In this document: piece after piece, positions 10,673 through 19,374 of the stretch
How the letters are laid out: each line of letters begins with the position of its first letter
How positions within the stretch are numbered: position 1 is the first letter of the stretch
Assembly: GCF_017086465.1 (NCBI RefSeq)
Contig: NZ_CP070961.1
Location: forward strand, 2,294,001-2,358,000
Reading direction: 5' to 3'
DNA length: 64,000 nt
Source: Nocardioides sp. zg-1228
GTDB taxonomy: Bacteria > Actinomycetota > Actinomycetes > Propionibacteriales > Nocardioidaceae
Notes under the pieces: model-generated
Seen by the model: the letters and a program-made list of their open reading frames with translations, nothing else
Databases searched by the model: none
What the model was told of the DNA's origin: nothing
Position numbers and translations under genes: made by a program

Positions 10673-11176
10673 GTGCCAGGCATCGAGGTGTGGAGCCAGT
10701 TCGACCACGATCCGCGCAGCTCCGCCAACGCGGCGATGCGCGCGTCGGACCGCGACCGCGCGGTGATCGAGACCGTGCTCGCCGATGCCTTCGCCGAGGG
10801 CCGGCTCACCCGCGCGGAGTACGACGAGCGCGCCGACGCGCTGCTCGCCAGCCGCACGCTGGGCGACCTGGTGCCGCTCGTGGCCGATCTGCCCACCGCC
10901 GCGCCCGCCCCGCGCTCGTCGATCCCCGAGCAGGCGACGAGGGCCTACCTCGCCGAGCGGCGCCAGGCCGTGTGGGGCTTCCTGTCGGCCTCGCTGATCT
11001 GCTGGGTGATCTGGTTCGCCACCGGCCAGGAGTTCCCGTGGCCGCTGTTCGTGATGCTCGGCACCGGGCTCAACGCCGGGCGCGTGATCTGGCAGAAGGA
11101 CGACATCATCGAGTCCGAGACCCAGCGGCTGGAGAAGAAGCAGCGCAAGGAGCTCAGGAAGTGGGAGGAGGGCTGA
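10673..11176 (+). CDS. DUF1707 and 2TM-domain protein
   Basis: A 167-aa protein with a DUF1707 domain at about residues 18-70 (RASDRDRAVIETVL, then FAEGRLTRAEYDERADALLASRTLGDL), followed by a two-helix membrane domain and a highly charged C-terminal tail. DUF1707 is an actinobacterial domain thought to work in envelope or signalling proteins; no function is established. GTG 10673 lies 7 nt after TACGAT (10660-10665). It converges on uvrB across a repeat-containing spacer. Confidence 0.85.
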   Translation: MPGIEVWSQFDHDPRSSANAAMRASDRDRAVIETVLADAFAEGRLTRAEYDERADALLASRTLGDLVPLVADLPTAAPAPRSSIPEQATRAYLAERRQAVWGFLSASLICWVIWFATGQEFPWPLFVMLGTGLNAGRVIWQKDDIIESETQRLEKKQRKELRKWEEG

Positions 11177-11322
11177 GCTCCCTCGTCGAGGACCCACCGA
11201 GCTCGTTCCTCGCTCGGGGCCCTCTCCTCACTTCGTCGCCGGCGCGCTCGCTTCGCTCGCACGCTGCTCCTCGCTCGTCGGGCGCGCCACAGGCCTCGTT
11301 CCTCGGCCCGCGCGCGCCCTCC
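11177..11322. repeat. Repeat-rich spacer beyond the uvrB stop
   Basis: The 146-bp spacer between the converging DUF1707 gene and uvrB contains CTCGTTCCTCG at 11202-11212 and again at 11295-11305. It also contains the 16-mer TCCTCACTTCGTCGCC at 11225-11240 and again at 11320-11335, the second copy including the uvrB stop codon. Between them a TTCG-centred GCGCTCGCTTCGCTCGCAC can fold as a hairpin (about 11240-11262). This looks like an imperfect tandem duplication of about 95 bp, or two copies of a dispersed actinobacterial REP-like element; it may also act as terminator. Confidence 0.55.
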
Positions 11323-13452
11323 TCACTTCGTCGCCTCCATCATCTGGCGGAGCTCCTTCTTGAGGTCGGAGATCTCGTCGCGCAGCCGCGCCGCCACCTC
11401 GAACTGCAGCTCGGCGGCCGCGTGCCTCATCTGGCCGGTCAGCTCCTGGATGAGCTCGGCGAGGTCGCTGCTCGGGATGCCGGCGGTGTCGGGCGCCTCG
11501 TCGTGGATCCTCGACAGGGCGGGCGTGGGCGACTTGCCGGCCTTGACCCCTCCGGCGCGGCCCTTCTGGCCGACGTCGGCCCAGGTCTTGAGCAGCTCCT
11601 GGGTGGTCTCGTCCTCGCGGGCCAGCATCTCGGTGATGTCGGCGATCTTCTTGCGCAGCGGCTGGGGGTCGATCCCGCGCTCGGTGTTGTAGGCGACCTG
11701 GATCGCGCGACGACGGTTGGTCTCGCTGATCGCGTTCTCCATCGAGGGCGTGATCTTGTCGGCGTACATGTGGACCTGGCCGGACACGTTGCGAGCCGCG
11801 CGACCGATGGTCTGGATCAGCGACTTGTCGGAGCGCAGGAACCCCTCCTTGTCGGCGTCGAGGATCGCGACCAGCGACACCTCCGGCAGGTCGAGGCCCT
11901 CGCGCAGCAGGTTGATGCCGACGAGCACGTCGTACTCACCCATCCGGAGCTCACGCAGCAGCTCGATGCGGCGCAGGGTGTCGACCTCGGAGTGGAGGTA
12001 GCGGGTGCGGATGCCGGCGTCGAGGAGGTAGTCGGTGAGGTCCTCGGACATCTTCTTGGTGAGCGTGGTGACGAGGACGCGCTCGCCCTTGTCGGCGCGC
12101 TCGCGGATCTCGTGGATGAGGTCGTCGATCTGGCCCTTGGTGGGCTTGACCACGACCTCGGGATCGATGAGGCCGGTGGGCCGGATGATCTGCTGGACGG
12201 TGTTGTCGACGCCGCCGACGCGGTCGAGCTCGTAGTTGCCCGGGGTGGCCGAGAGGTAGATGGTCTGGCCGATCCGGTCGACGAACTCCTCCCACTTGAG
12301 CGGGCGGTTGTCCATCGCGCTCGGCAGCCGGAACCCGTGGTCGACGAGGTTGCGCTTGCGGGACATGTCGCCCTCGTACATGCCGCCGACCTGCGGCACC
12401 GCGACGTGGGACTCGTCGATGACGAGGACGAAGTCCTCGGGGAAGTAGTCGAGGAGCGTGTTGGGGGCGCTGCCCGGAGCGCGGCCGTCCATGTGCATCG
12501 AGTAGTTCTCGATGCCCGAGCACGAGCCGACCTGGCGCATCATCTCCACGTCGTAGGTCGTGCGCATCCGCAGCCGCTGCGCCTCGAGCAGCTTGCCCTG
12601 CTTCTCGAACGCCGCGAGCTGGTCGTCGAGCTCGAGCTCGATGCCCCGGATCGCCCGCTCCATCCGCTCGGGACCGGCGACGTAGTGGGTGGCGGGGAAG
12701 ACGTGGAGCTCGGTGTCGTCGGAGATCACCTCGCCGGTGATCGGGTGGAGCGTCATCAGCCGCTCGACCTCGTCGCCGAAGAACTCCACGCGGATGGCGA
12801 GCTCCTCGTAGACCGGGAAGATCTCGAGCGTGTCGCCCCGCACCCGGAACGTGCCGCGGGTGAACGACATGTCGTTGCGGGTGTACTGGATCTCCACGAG
12901 CCGGCGCAGCACCGAGTCGCGGTCGTGCTCCTCGCCGACCTTGAGCCGCAGCATCCGGTCGACGTACTCCTGGGGGGTGCCGAGGCCGTAGATGCACGAC
13001 ACCGTGGAGACCACGATCGTGTCGCGGCGGGTGAGCAGGCTGTTGGTCGCGCTGTGGCGCAGCCGCTCGACCTCCTCGTTGATCGAGGAGTCCTTCTCGA
13101 TGTAGGTGTCGGTCTGGGGGACGTAGGCCTCGGGCTGGTAGTAGTCGTAGTAGGAGACGAAGTACTCCACCGCGTTGTGGGGGAAGAGCTGGCGCAGCTC
13201 GTTGGCGAACTGCGCGGCCAGCGTCTTGTTGGGCTGGAGCACCAGGACCGGGCGCTGGAGCTGCTCGGTGACCCAGGCGACGGTGGCGGTCTTGCCGGTG
13301 CCGGTCGCGCCGAGGAGCACGACGTCCTTCTCGCCGCCCTGGATGCGGCCGACGATCTCCTTGATCGCGGCCGGCTGGTCGCCCGAGGGCTCGTAGTCGG
13401 ACACCACCTTGAAGGGGGCCACCCGGCGCTGCAGATCGGTGACTGGACGCAT
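11323..13452 (-). CDS. uvrB: UvrABC excinuclease subunit B
   Basis: A 709-aa DNA helicase-like subunit of nucleotide excision repair. Walker A GATGTGKT is near residue 48, the beta-hairpin region follows at [12 protein letters not shown], the DEAD-like box appears as VLVIDESHV, the helicase C motif as TIGRAARN, and a C-terminal UVR domain ([18 protein letters not shown]) binds UvrC. Length is normal for actinobacterial UvrB. ATG 13452 is 6 nt after TACGCT (complement of 13459-13464). It acts with UvrA and UvrC, which are not in this window. Confidence 0.97.
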   Translation of the reverse strand: MRPVTDLQRRVAPFKVVSDYEPSGDQPAAIKEIVGRIQGGEKDVVLLGATGTGKTATVAWVTEQLQRPVLVLQPNKTLAAQFANELRQLFPHNAVEYFVSYYDYYQPEAYVPQTDTYIEKDSSINEEVERLRHSATNSLLTRRDTIVVSTVSCIYGLGTPQEYVDRMLRLKVGEEHDRDSVLRRLVEIQYTRNDMSFTRGTFRVRGDTLEIFPVYEELAIRVEFFGDEVERLMTLHPITGEVISDDTELHVFPATHYVAGPERMERAIRGIELELDDQLAAFEKQGKLLEAQRLRMRTTYDVEMMRQVGSCSGIENYSMHMDGRAPGSAPNTLLDYFPEDFVLVIDESHVAVPQVGGMYEGDMSRKRNLVDHGFRLPSAMDNRPLKWEEFVDRIGQTIYLSATPGNYELDRVGGVDNTVQQIIRPTGLIDPEVVVKPTKGQIDDLIHEIRERADKGERVLVTTLTKKMSEDLTDYLLDAGIRTRYLHSEVDTLRRIELLRELRMGEYDVLVGINLLREGLDLPEVSLVAILDADKEGFLRSDKSLIQTIGRAARNVSGQVHMYADKITPSMENAISETNRRRAIQVAYNTERGIDPQPLRKKIADITEMLAREDETTQELLKTWADVGQKGRAGGVKAGKSPTPALSRIHDEAPDTAGIPSSDLAELIQELTGQMRHAAAELQFEVAARLRDEISDLKKELRQMMEATK

Positions 13453-13506
13453 GACTCGAGCGTACGCGGGGCCACCGACAGCGGGCGCGCGTGATGGGAT
13501 CTCCCC

Positions 13507-14013
13507 GTGGACGACGCACCGACCTACCGCTGGACCGCCGCCCCCGACTCCGCCGCCCGGGCGGCCGACTCCTTCCTGCGCGCGCAGCGGCGCAGCCGGC
13601 GCACGGTGACGTTCGCCCTGCTCGCGTGGGTGCTCTACTGCGCCGTCTTCTTCGCCCTCGACCCCGACCCGTCGCGGATCGGCCCCGCGCTCGGGCTCGG
13701 CACCGGCACCGTCGCCGTGCTGTTCGGGGCCATCGTGCTGGTCGGCCGCTTCCGGTGGCGCCACGCCTTCCGTCGCCAGCTCGTGCCCGGGCTGGTGGTC
13801 ACCTCGCGGTTCACCGAGGACGGCCTCGAGCTGAGCAGCCGCGAGGGGACGCAGACGCTGCCCTATGCCAGCCTCGAGTCGCTGCGGCACGACGGCGAGT
13901 GGGTCCACGTCCGGCTCGTGGGGTCGCCGACGACCTCCGTCGTGCCCGCCGCCCTGCTCCCGACCCACGAGCTGGCCCGCTTCCCGGCGTACGCCGACGC
14001 GCGTCCCGACTGA
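13507..14013 (+). CDS. YcxB-like membrane protein
   Basis: A 168-aa protein with two adjacent hydrophobic helices at about residues 33-52 and 58-78, then a soluble C-terminal segment with strands resembling the YcxB-like C-terminal domain ([33 protein letters not shown]). Such proteins have no known function. It is divergent from uvrB with 54 bp between start codons. The GTG start at 13507 has no strong ribosome binding site. Confidence 0.65.
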   Translation: MDDAPTYRWTAAPDSAARAADSFLRAQRRSRRTVTFALLAWVLYCAVFFALDPDPSRIGPALGLGTGTVAVLFGAIVLVGRFRWRHAFRRQLVPGLVVTSRFTEDGLELSSREGTQTLPYASLESLRHDGEWVHVRLVGSPTTSVVPAALLPTHELARFPAYADARPD

Positions 14014-14074
14014 GCGCCTCCGGCCCCTCGTGCCGGCGGCCCGGCTGGAGGGACACCTCGCTAGATTGACCCCT

Positions 14075-15319
14075 GTGACCGTCGCCCGCACGCTGACCGC
14101 CGTACGGCGCACCCTGCTCACACTGGTCGGGCTCCAGCTCGCCGTCGCCGTCGCGCTCTCGCTCGTCGACTCCTACCGGCGCCGTGGCAAGAAGCCCAAG
14201 CCGTTCCCGGTGACGGGGCCCGAGACCGTGCCGGTCGGCGACAGCGAGATCACGACCTACACCTTCGGCCGCGACCTCTACGACGACATGCTGGCCGCCA
14301 TCGACGGGGCCAAGAAGCAGATCCTCTTCGAGACCTACATCTGGAAGGGCGACGAGATCGGGTGGAAGTTCAAGACCGCCCTCGCCGCCGCCGCCGACCG
14401 CGGGGTCGACGTGCACTGCATCTACGACGGCTTCGCCAACCTGGTCGTGTCGCCCGCCTTCAAGCGGTTCCCGTCGTCGCTGAAGGTGCTGCGCTACCCC
14501 ATGTGGACCGCCGGCTTCCGCGTCTGGGACCTGCGCCGCTACGGCCGCGACCACCGCAAGATCCTCGTCGTCGACGACGAGGTCGCCTTCGTCGGCGGCT
14601 ACAACATCGGCTCGGCGTACGCCACCGAGTGGCGCGACACGCACGTGCGGATCGCCGGCCCCGGCGTGTGGGACCTCAAGAGGGCGTTCGCCGACCTCTG
14701 GAACGTCAACCGGCACCACCGGCTGCGGCGCGACGACCGGCCCCTGCTGCTCGAGACCGCGTCGGAGTGGGACCCCCACATCCGCACGCACCAGAACGTC
14801 CCCCGGCAGTGGACGTTCCCGATCCGCAGCATGTACCTCGAGGCGATCGCCCGGGCGAGCCGCAACATCTGGCTCACCACCGCCTACTTCCTGCCCGACC
14901 AGGACTTCGTGGACTCGGTGGCCGACGCGGCGCGGCGCGGGGTCGACGTACGCATCCTGCTGCCGCTGAAGTCCAACCACATCGTGGCGGACTGGATCTC
15001 GCGGGGCTACTACGGCCAGCTGCTCGCCGCCGGGGTGCGCATCCTCCGCTTCAAGGACGCGATGGTGCACGCCAAGACGGCCACCATCGACGGCAACTGG
15101 TCGACCGTCGGCACCGCCAACATCGACCGGCTCAGCCTCCAGGGCAACTACGAGATCAACGTCGAGGTGATCGACCGGGACTTCGCCGCGGTGATGGAGA
15201 AGGTGTTCGCCGCCGACGAGTCCAACTGCCTCGAGCTGACCCTGGCGGAGTGGGAGGCGCGCGACCTCAACCGGAAGTTCACCGAGAGCTTCCTCGCGCC
15301 GCTGCGTCCGTTCCTCTGA
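14075..15319 (+). CDS. Phospholipase D family protein (cardiolipin-synthase-like)
   Basis: A 414-aa protein with an N-terminal membrane helix (about residues 10-30) and two HKD catalytic motifs: HRKILVVDD near residue 158 and HAKTATIDG near 330, each followed by the expected Gly/Asn element ([15 protein letters not shown]). This is the architecture of bacterial cardiolipin synthase type PLD enzymes, which join phospholipids at the membrane. Actinobacteria mostly use a CDP-alcohol-type cardiolipin synthase, so the exact reaction is open. GTG 14075 follows TAGATT (14062-14067) by 7 nt. Confidence 0.88.
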   Translation: MTVARTLTAVRRTLLTLVGLQLAVAVALSLVDSYRRRGKKPKPFPVTGPETVPVGDSEITTYTFGRDLYDDMLAAIDGAKKQILFETYIWKGDEIGWKFKTALAAAADRGVDVHCIYDGFANLVVSPAFKRFPSSLKVLRYPMWTAGFRVWDLRRYGRDHRKILVVDDEVAFVGGYNIGSAYATEWRDTHVRIAGPGVWDLKRAFADLWNVNRHHRLRRDDRPLLLETASEWDPHIRTHQNVPRQWTFPIRSMYLEAIARASRNIWLTTAYFLPDQDFVDSVADAARRGVDVRILLPLKSNHIVADWISRGYYGQLLAAGVRILRFKDAMVHAKTATIDGNWSTVGTANIDRLSLQGNYEINVEVIDRDFAAVMEKVFAADESNCLELTLAEWEARDLNRKFTESFLAPLRPFL

Positions 15320-15325
15320 GCGCGC

Positions 15326-16258
15326 TCAGCGGGTGGGCAGGTGGGTCGGGACGCTCATCCTCGGTCCGCGCCGCGGCCTCGTCCGGCCGCCGGCGATGGC
15401 CATCGCGGCGGCGCGGCCGCGCTGGGGACGGTAGGGCTCGAGCAGCTCGCCCATCTCCTCGTCGGTGATGTCGTGGCCGAGGAGGGCCCAGCCGATCCAG
15501 TCGGCGAGGTGGTAGTCGCCGAAGCTCACCGCGTCGGGGTCGCCCAGGGCGCGCTGGCGCACCTCGGCGCTGGTCCACACGCCGATGCCGCGGACCGACC
15601 GCAGCCGGCGGTCGGCCTCCTCGGCGCCCACCTCGGTGAGTCGCTCGAGCGCCGACGCCAGCCGGCACGCCGTCACCACCGTGCGCGACTGGGCCGGCTG
15701 GACGCCGAGGCGCAGCCACTCCCACGACGGGATCGCCGCGATCGTCTCGGGCGTCGGCTGCAGCATCAGCCGCAGGGACGCCACCGGGCCGGGCGCGGGC
15801 TCGCCGTGGCGCCGGACGAGCTCGCGGAACGAGCCGAACGCCTCCTTGCCGGTCACCTTCTGCTCGAGGATCGACGGCACCAGCGACTCCATCACGAGCC
15901 CGGTGCGCCCGATGCGCCAGTGGCGGTGGGCGCGCCAGCCGGCGGCGACCTCCGGGTGGTGCGGCTCGAAGCCGGTGGGGTCGTCGTCCGCGCCGAGGAG
16001 CGCGGGCATCGCGTCGAGCGCCCAGTCGGCCCCCGGACCCCAGGCGCGGCCGACGACCTCGCCGGCCGCCGGCCGGGGGTGCACGCAGAGCGACGCCGGG
16101 CCCAGCGGCGTACGCATGGCGCGCCAGACGCGTCCGGACTCCTCGTGGCGCTGCGTCGGGTCGCCCGCGCCACGACGCTGCGGGCGCAGCACCTGGGCGG
16201 GCACGCACGGCCAGTCGGGCACCCAGGTGCGGGTGCGCTCGGCGGTCGCGGGGGCCAT
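15326..16258 (-). CDS. AlkA-like DNA-3-methyladenine glycosylase (HhH-GPD family)
   Basis: A 310-aa protein with an N-terminal AlkA_N-like part and a helix-hairpin-helix GPD core at about residues 125-270. The hairpin VRGIGVWTSAEVRQRALG precedes DAVSFGDYHLADW, whose Asp is the probable catalytic residue. It should excise alkylated purines from DNA as the first step of base excision repair. ATG 16258 follows TACCGT (complement of 16265-16270) by 6 nt. It is divergent from kynA, the two starts lying only 40 bp apart. Confidence 0.85.
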   Translation of the reverse strand: MAPATAERTRTWVPDWPCVPAQVLRPQRRGAGDPTQRHEESGRVWRAMRTPLGPASLCVHPRPAAGEVVGRAWGPGADWALDAMPALLGADDDPTGFEPHHPEVAAGWRAHRHWRIGRTGLVMESLVPSILEQKVTGKEAFGSFRELVRRHGEPAPGPVASLRLMLQPTPETIAAIPSWEWLRLGVQPAQSRTVVTACRLASALERLTEVGAEEADRRLRSVRGIGVWTSAEVRQRALGDPDAVSFGDYHLADWIGWALLGHDITDEEMGELLEPYRPQRGRAAAMAIAGGRTRPRRGPRMSVPTHLPTR

Positions 16259-16298
16259 GGTGCGACGGTAGACGAGGGCACCGACTACCTTGCAGTCC

Positions 16299-17174
16299 AT
16301 GGCTCCAGGAACGGGCGAGACACCGGTCACCCCCAACCAGCGCGACCTCGAGGAGGGCATCCAGCGCGACTTCTCCCGCGCGATGTCCTACGGCGACTAC
16401 CTGCGCCTCGACGTGCTGCTGTCGGCCCAGCAGCCGCTCTCCGACCCTCCGCAGCACGACGAGCTGCTCTTCATCGTCCAGCACCAGACCAGCGAGCTGT
16501 GGCTCAAGCTGCTGGTCCACGAGCTGCGATCGGCCCGCGCGCTCCTGCGCACCGACGACCTCTCCCCCGCCCTCAAGCGGCTGGCCCGGGTCAAGCACAT
16601 CCAGCACACCCTGACCGACCAGTGGTCGGTGCTGGCGACGCTGACGCCGTCGGAGTACGCCGAGATCCGACCGTTCCTGGCCACCAGCTCGGGCTTCCAG
16701 TCCGCGCAGTACCGCGAGGTCGAGTTCCTCCTCGGCAACAAGAACGCCGAGATGGTCAAGGTCTTCTCCCACGACGAGGCCGCGCGGGACGCCCTCGACG
16801 AGCTGCTGCACGAGCCGTCGCTCTACGACGAGTTCCTCGCCCACCTCGCGCGCCAGGGCTACGCCGTCCCGCAGCGCCTGCTGGACCGCGACTGGACACG
16901 GCCGCACACCACCGACCCCGAGCTGGTCGACGTCTTCGCGTCGGTCTACGCCTCACCCGACGAGCACTGGGGCGTCTACGAGACCTGCGAGGAGCTCGTC
17001 GACGTCGAGGACGCCTTCCAGCAGTGGCGCTTCCGCCACCTCCAGGTCGTCCAGCGCGTCATCGGCCACAAGACGGGGACCGGCGGGTCGTCGGGCGTCG
17101 ACTTCCTGCGCCGGGCGCTGGACCTGACGTTCTTCCCCGAGCTCTACGAGGTGCGCACCCGCATCGGGCAGTGA
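16299..17174 (+). CDS. kynA: Tryptophan 2,3-dioxygenase
   Basis: A 291-aa haem dioxygenase that opens the tryptophan ring to N-formylkynurenine. Family signatures are [15 protein letters not shown] at the start, [13 protein letters not shown] (active-site His and substrate contacts), and [24 protein letters not shown] with the proximal haem His. ATG 16299 is 7 nt after TACCTT (16286-16291); a TTG nine bases upstream is not needed. Kynureninase and kynurenine formamidase are not adjacent, so the pathway must be completed elsewhere if at all. Confidence 0.95.
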   Translation: MAPGTGETPVTPNQRDLEEGIQRDFSRAMSYGDYLRLDVLLSAQQPLSDPPQHDELLFIVQHQTSELWLKLLVHELRSARALLRTDDLSPALKRLARVKHIQHTLTDQWSVLATLTPSEYAEIRPFLATSSGFQSAQYREVEFLLGNKNAEMVKVFSHDEAARDALDELLHEPSLYDEFLAHLARQGYAVPQRLLDRDWTRPHTTDPELVDVFASVYASPDEHWGVYETCEELVDVEDAFQQWRFRHLQVVQRVIGHKTGTGGSSGVDFLRRALDLTFFPELYEVRTRIGQ

Positions 17175-17190
17175 CCGCGGCCACTGCCCG
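17165..17190. terminator. Stem-loop between converging kynA and rpf
   Basis: A perfect 9-bp inverted repeat CGGGCAGTG (17165-17173) and CACTGCCCG (17182-17190), loop of 8. It includes the kynA TGA stop (17172-17174), so the terminator begins inside the coding region. No U-tract follows on either strand, as is common in high-GC actinobacteria. It lies 14 bp from the rpf stop and could serve both genes. Confidence 0.6.
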
Positions 17191-17204
17191 ACCGGGCGCT
17201 CGGC

Positions 17205-18014
17205 TCAGAGCAGCCGGCCGCAGGTGGGCCACGGCGAGCGGCCGCGCTGCTTGTAGAGCAGCTTGGCGCGGTAGGTCTGCTCGCCGGGCGACGCGGACGT
17301 CGGGAGGCCGGAGCCGCCGACGCTGCGCCACGTGCCGAGGTCGAACTGGTAGAGCCCGTAGTAGCCGGCCGGGTTGACCGCACGCGGGTTGCCGCCGGAC
17401 TCGCAGCTGGCCAGCGCGGCCCAGTTGAGGCCGTCTGCGCCGGCGACCGAGCTGGCCTTGCGGCCGACGAGCACGCGGCGCGGGCGCGGCTCCTTGACCA
17501 GGGTGCGCCTGACGACGCGGTAGGTCTCCGGCTCGCCGTTGTGCAGCGTCTTCACGGCGACGATCTCGCGGACGCCGGGCCGACCGGTGGCCACGACCTT
17601 GCGGCGACCGGGCTTGAGCTTGGTGGTGGCGACCTCGACCGTGCGCGGGCGGACCTTCTCGCGCTTGGTCTTGCGCTTCTTGACCACGTCGGTCAGGCGG
17701 ACGACGTCGCCCTGGCGCAGCCGCTTGCGCTTGCCGGAGACCTCGCGGCCGTCGCGGACGACGTCGACCAGGTCGTTGCCGTCGACGGAGACGCCCTGCG
17801 CCTCCAGGAGCGCACCGGGCCACGCGCGGGGCGTGGTGGCGACCTCGACGGGCGGCTGGTCGGCGACCTTGAGGCGGACGGCGACGGCCTCGTCGTCCGC
17901 CGGCTGGGCGTAGGCGCTGCCGGGCGCCAGGGTCAGGGCGAGGGCTGCCGCGGCGACGCCGGCAGCGGCGCCTCGCAGGCGGACGGACAGGACAGGTGTG
18001 GTGGTGGCACGCAC
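17205..18014 (-). CDS. Resuscitation-promoting factor (RpfB-like, shortened)
   Basis: A 269-aa secreted cell-wall lytic protein. An N-terminal signal sequence ends near AYAQP (residue 36). A DUF348-like segment and a G5 domain (ETYRVVRRTL to LVGRK) follow. The last 75 residues form the Rpf catalytic domain, with WAALASCESGGNP (catalytic Glu) and GLYQFDLGTWRSVGG. RpfB proteins commonly carry three DUF348 repeats and about 360 residues; here only one or two are present. Rpf enzymes cleave peptidoglycan and promote exit from dormancy. A GTG at 18014 starts the gene. Confidence 0.9.
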   Translation of the reverse strand: MRATTTPVLSVRLRGAAAGVAAAALALTLAPGSAYAQPADDEAVAVRLKVADQPPVEVATTPRAWPGALLEAQGVSVDGNDLVDVVRDGREVSGKRKRLRQGDVVRLTDVVKKRKTKREKVRPRTVEVATTKLKPGRRKVVATGRPGVREIVAVKTLHNGEPETYRVVRRTLVKEPRPRRVLVGRKASSVAGADGLNWAALASCESGGNPRAVNPAGYYGLYQFDLGTWRSVGGSGLPTSASPGEQTYRAKLLYKQRGRSPWPTCGRLL

Positions 18015-18042
18015 GTGCTTCGGACCTCACGGGGTGTTGTGT

Positions 18043-18060
18043 GCGCCCTCTCCGGGGCGC
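18043..18060 (-). promoter_or_regulatory. Hairpin in the rpf leader
   Basis: A perfect 6-bp stem (GCGCCC/GGGCGC) with a six-base loop sits 29 bp upstream of the rpf start, inside a 233-bp spacer shared with the divergent App1 gene. rpf genes often have regulated leaders, in some species a c-di-AMP riboswitch. I could not recognise the conserved ydaO/c-di-AMP motifs here. The rest of the spacer (18061-18235) shows no clear feature. Confidence 0.35.
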
Positions 18061-18247
18061 TCGGACGCGACACCGTCGAGTCGGGCGTCGAGGCCACGGT
18101 GCGCATCACCTCACGATGGGAGGCGCCCCGCTCACGGCGAGGGCACTACCTGCGGCTCGTCCACCAGAACACGATCGCGGGAGCATGTCCAATTGGGAGT
18201 GGTGCCCCCGCTCGGCCGCGACGGCTCGCCGTGCCTACGGTTGCGCC

Positions 18248-19267
18248 ATGGACGTACGCCGGTGGGTCGTCGCCGCGGAGCGGGCGTGGGACGGTGCGCG
18301 CGTGCGGCGCCGACGGTCGCGGACGCCCGAGCACTTCAGGATCGATCCCTACCTCGGCCACGGCGGGACCGAGGGCGTGGTCGTGCGGGGCCGGGTGCTC
18401 GACAACCCCCGGTCGCCCGAGGCGGCGGACGGGGAGGGCGTCGCCGCCGCGGTCCGCCGCACGGTGGGGAACTTCCTGACCGACGAGCTGCCGGGTGTCC
18501 CGCTCCGCGTGACGGTCGCGGGTGAGCAGGTCGACGCCGTCACCGACGACGAGGGCTACTTCCTGGCCCGGCTGTCACCGGCACCCGGGGCGCTCACCAG
18601 CCCGTGGACCCGCGGGACGGTCGAGCTCGCCGGAGACTACCGGGGACTCACCGGCCAGCCGTCGGCGTCGGTGGACGTGCGGGTCCCGGCTGCCGGCGCG
18701 CGGTTCGGGGTGATCTCCGACATCGACGACACCATCCTCCAGACCGGTGTCCAGCGGGTGGTCCGGATGGTGCTGCACACGCTCACCGGCTCCGAGCTCA
18801 CGCGGGCGCCGTTCCCCGGCGCTGCGGGGCTCTACCGCGACCTGGCTGCGGGCGTGAACCCGGTCTTCTACGTCTCCTCGAGCCCGTGGAACCTGCACTC
18901 GTTCCTCGTGGCGTTCCTGCGCCACCACGGGTTCCCCCTCGGCCCGGTGCTGCTGCGCGACCTGCTCGGCACCTCCGCCGGGCGTGAGCAGAAGCACGAA
19001 CGCATCCGCGAGGTGCTCGACCTCCACCCCGACCTGAGGGTCGTGCTGCTGGGCGACTCCGGGGAGCACGACCCGGAGATCTACGCCGACATCGTCCGCG
19101 AGCACCCCGACCGGGTGATCGCGGTCTACATCCGCGAGGTGCGGCTCGACCCCGGCGACGGCCGGGTGGAGAGGGTCGCGGACGCGTGGGGGTCGGAGGT
19201 CCCGTTCGTGCTGGCGGCGGACACCGACGCCGTACGCCGCCACGCGGAGGCCCTCGGGCTCGTGTGA
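18248..19267 (+). CDS. App1-family phosphatidate phosphatase-like protein (DUF2183)
   Basis: A 339-aa protein of the App1/DUF2183 family. The HAD-type nucleophile motif SDIDDTIL is near residue 160, followed by YVSSSPWN and LLGDSGEHDPEIY, the conserved second and third blocks. The yeast relative App1 dephosphorylates phosphatidic acid; bacterial members are less studied. The N-terminal 150 residues hold a beta-rich region typical of the family. ATG 18248 is 6 nt after TACGGT (18236-18241). It is divergent from rpf. Confidence 0.88.
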   Translation: MDVRRWVVAAERAWDGARVRRRRSRTPEHFRIDPYLGHGGTEGVVVRGRVLDNPRSPEAADGEGVAAAVRRTVGNFLTDELPGVPLRVTVAGEQVDAVTDDEGYFLARLSPAPGALTSPWTRGTVELAGDYRGLTGQPSASVDVRVPAAGARFGVISDIDDTILQTGVQRVVRMVLHTLTGSELTRAPFPGAAGLYRDLAAGVNPVFYVSSSPWNLHSFLVAFLRHHGFPLGPVLLRDLLGTSAGREQKHERIREVLDLHPDLRVVLLGDSGEHDPEIYADIVREHPDRVIAVYIREVRLDPGDGRVERVADAWGSEVPFVLAADTDAVRRHAEALGLV

Positions 19268-19374
19268 GGGGTGATCGCCGGACGTCTATCAGCGGCGAGA
19301 CCCGGCCTTGCGGGTGTGCGTGGCGTCCGTGAGACTCACGTCCTCGCGCGCAGAGACTGGGGGGAGCCGCCGCC

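Noticed and set aside
13553..14121. A 5' extension of the uvrB reading frame by more than 200 codons
   Set aside because: The extra residues are Arg/Gly/Pro-rich shadow translation of the divergent membrane gene. UvrB begins at [10 protein letters not shown], and a -10 hexamer lies directly before it.
18015..18247. A c-di-AMP (ydaO-type) riboswitch upstream of rpf
   Set aside because: Known for rpf genes in some actinobacteria, but I could not find the conserved core motifs; only a short hairpin is visible.
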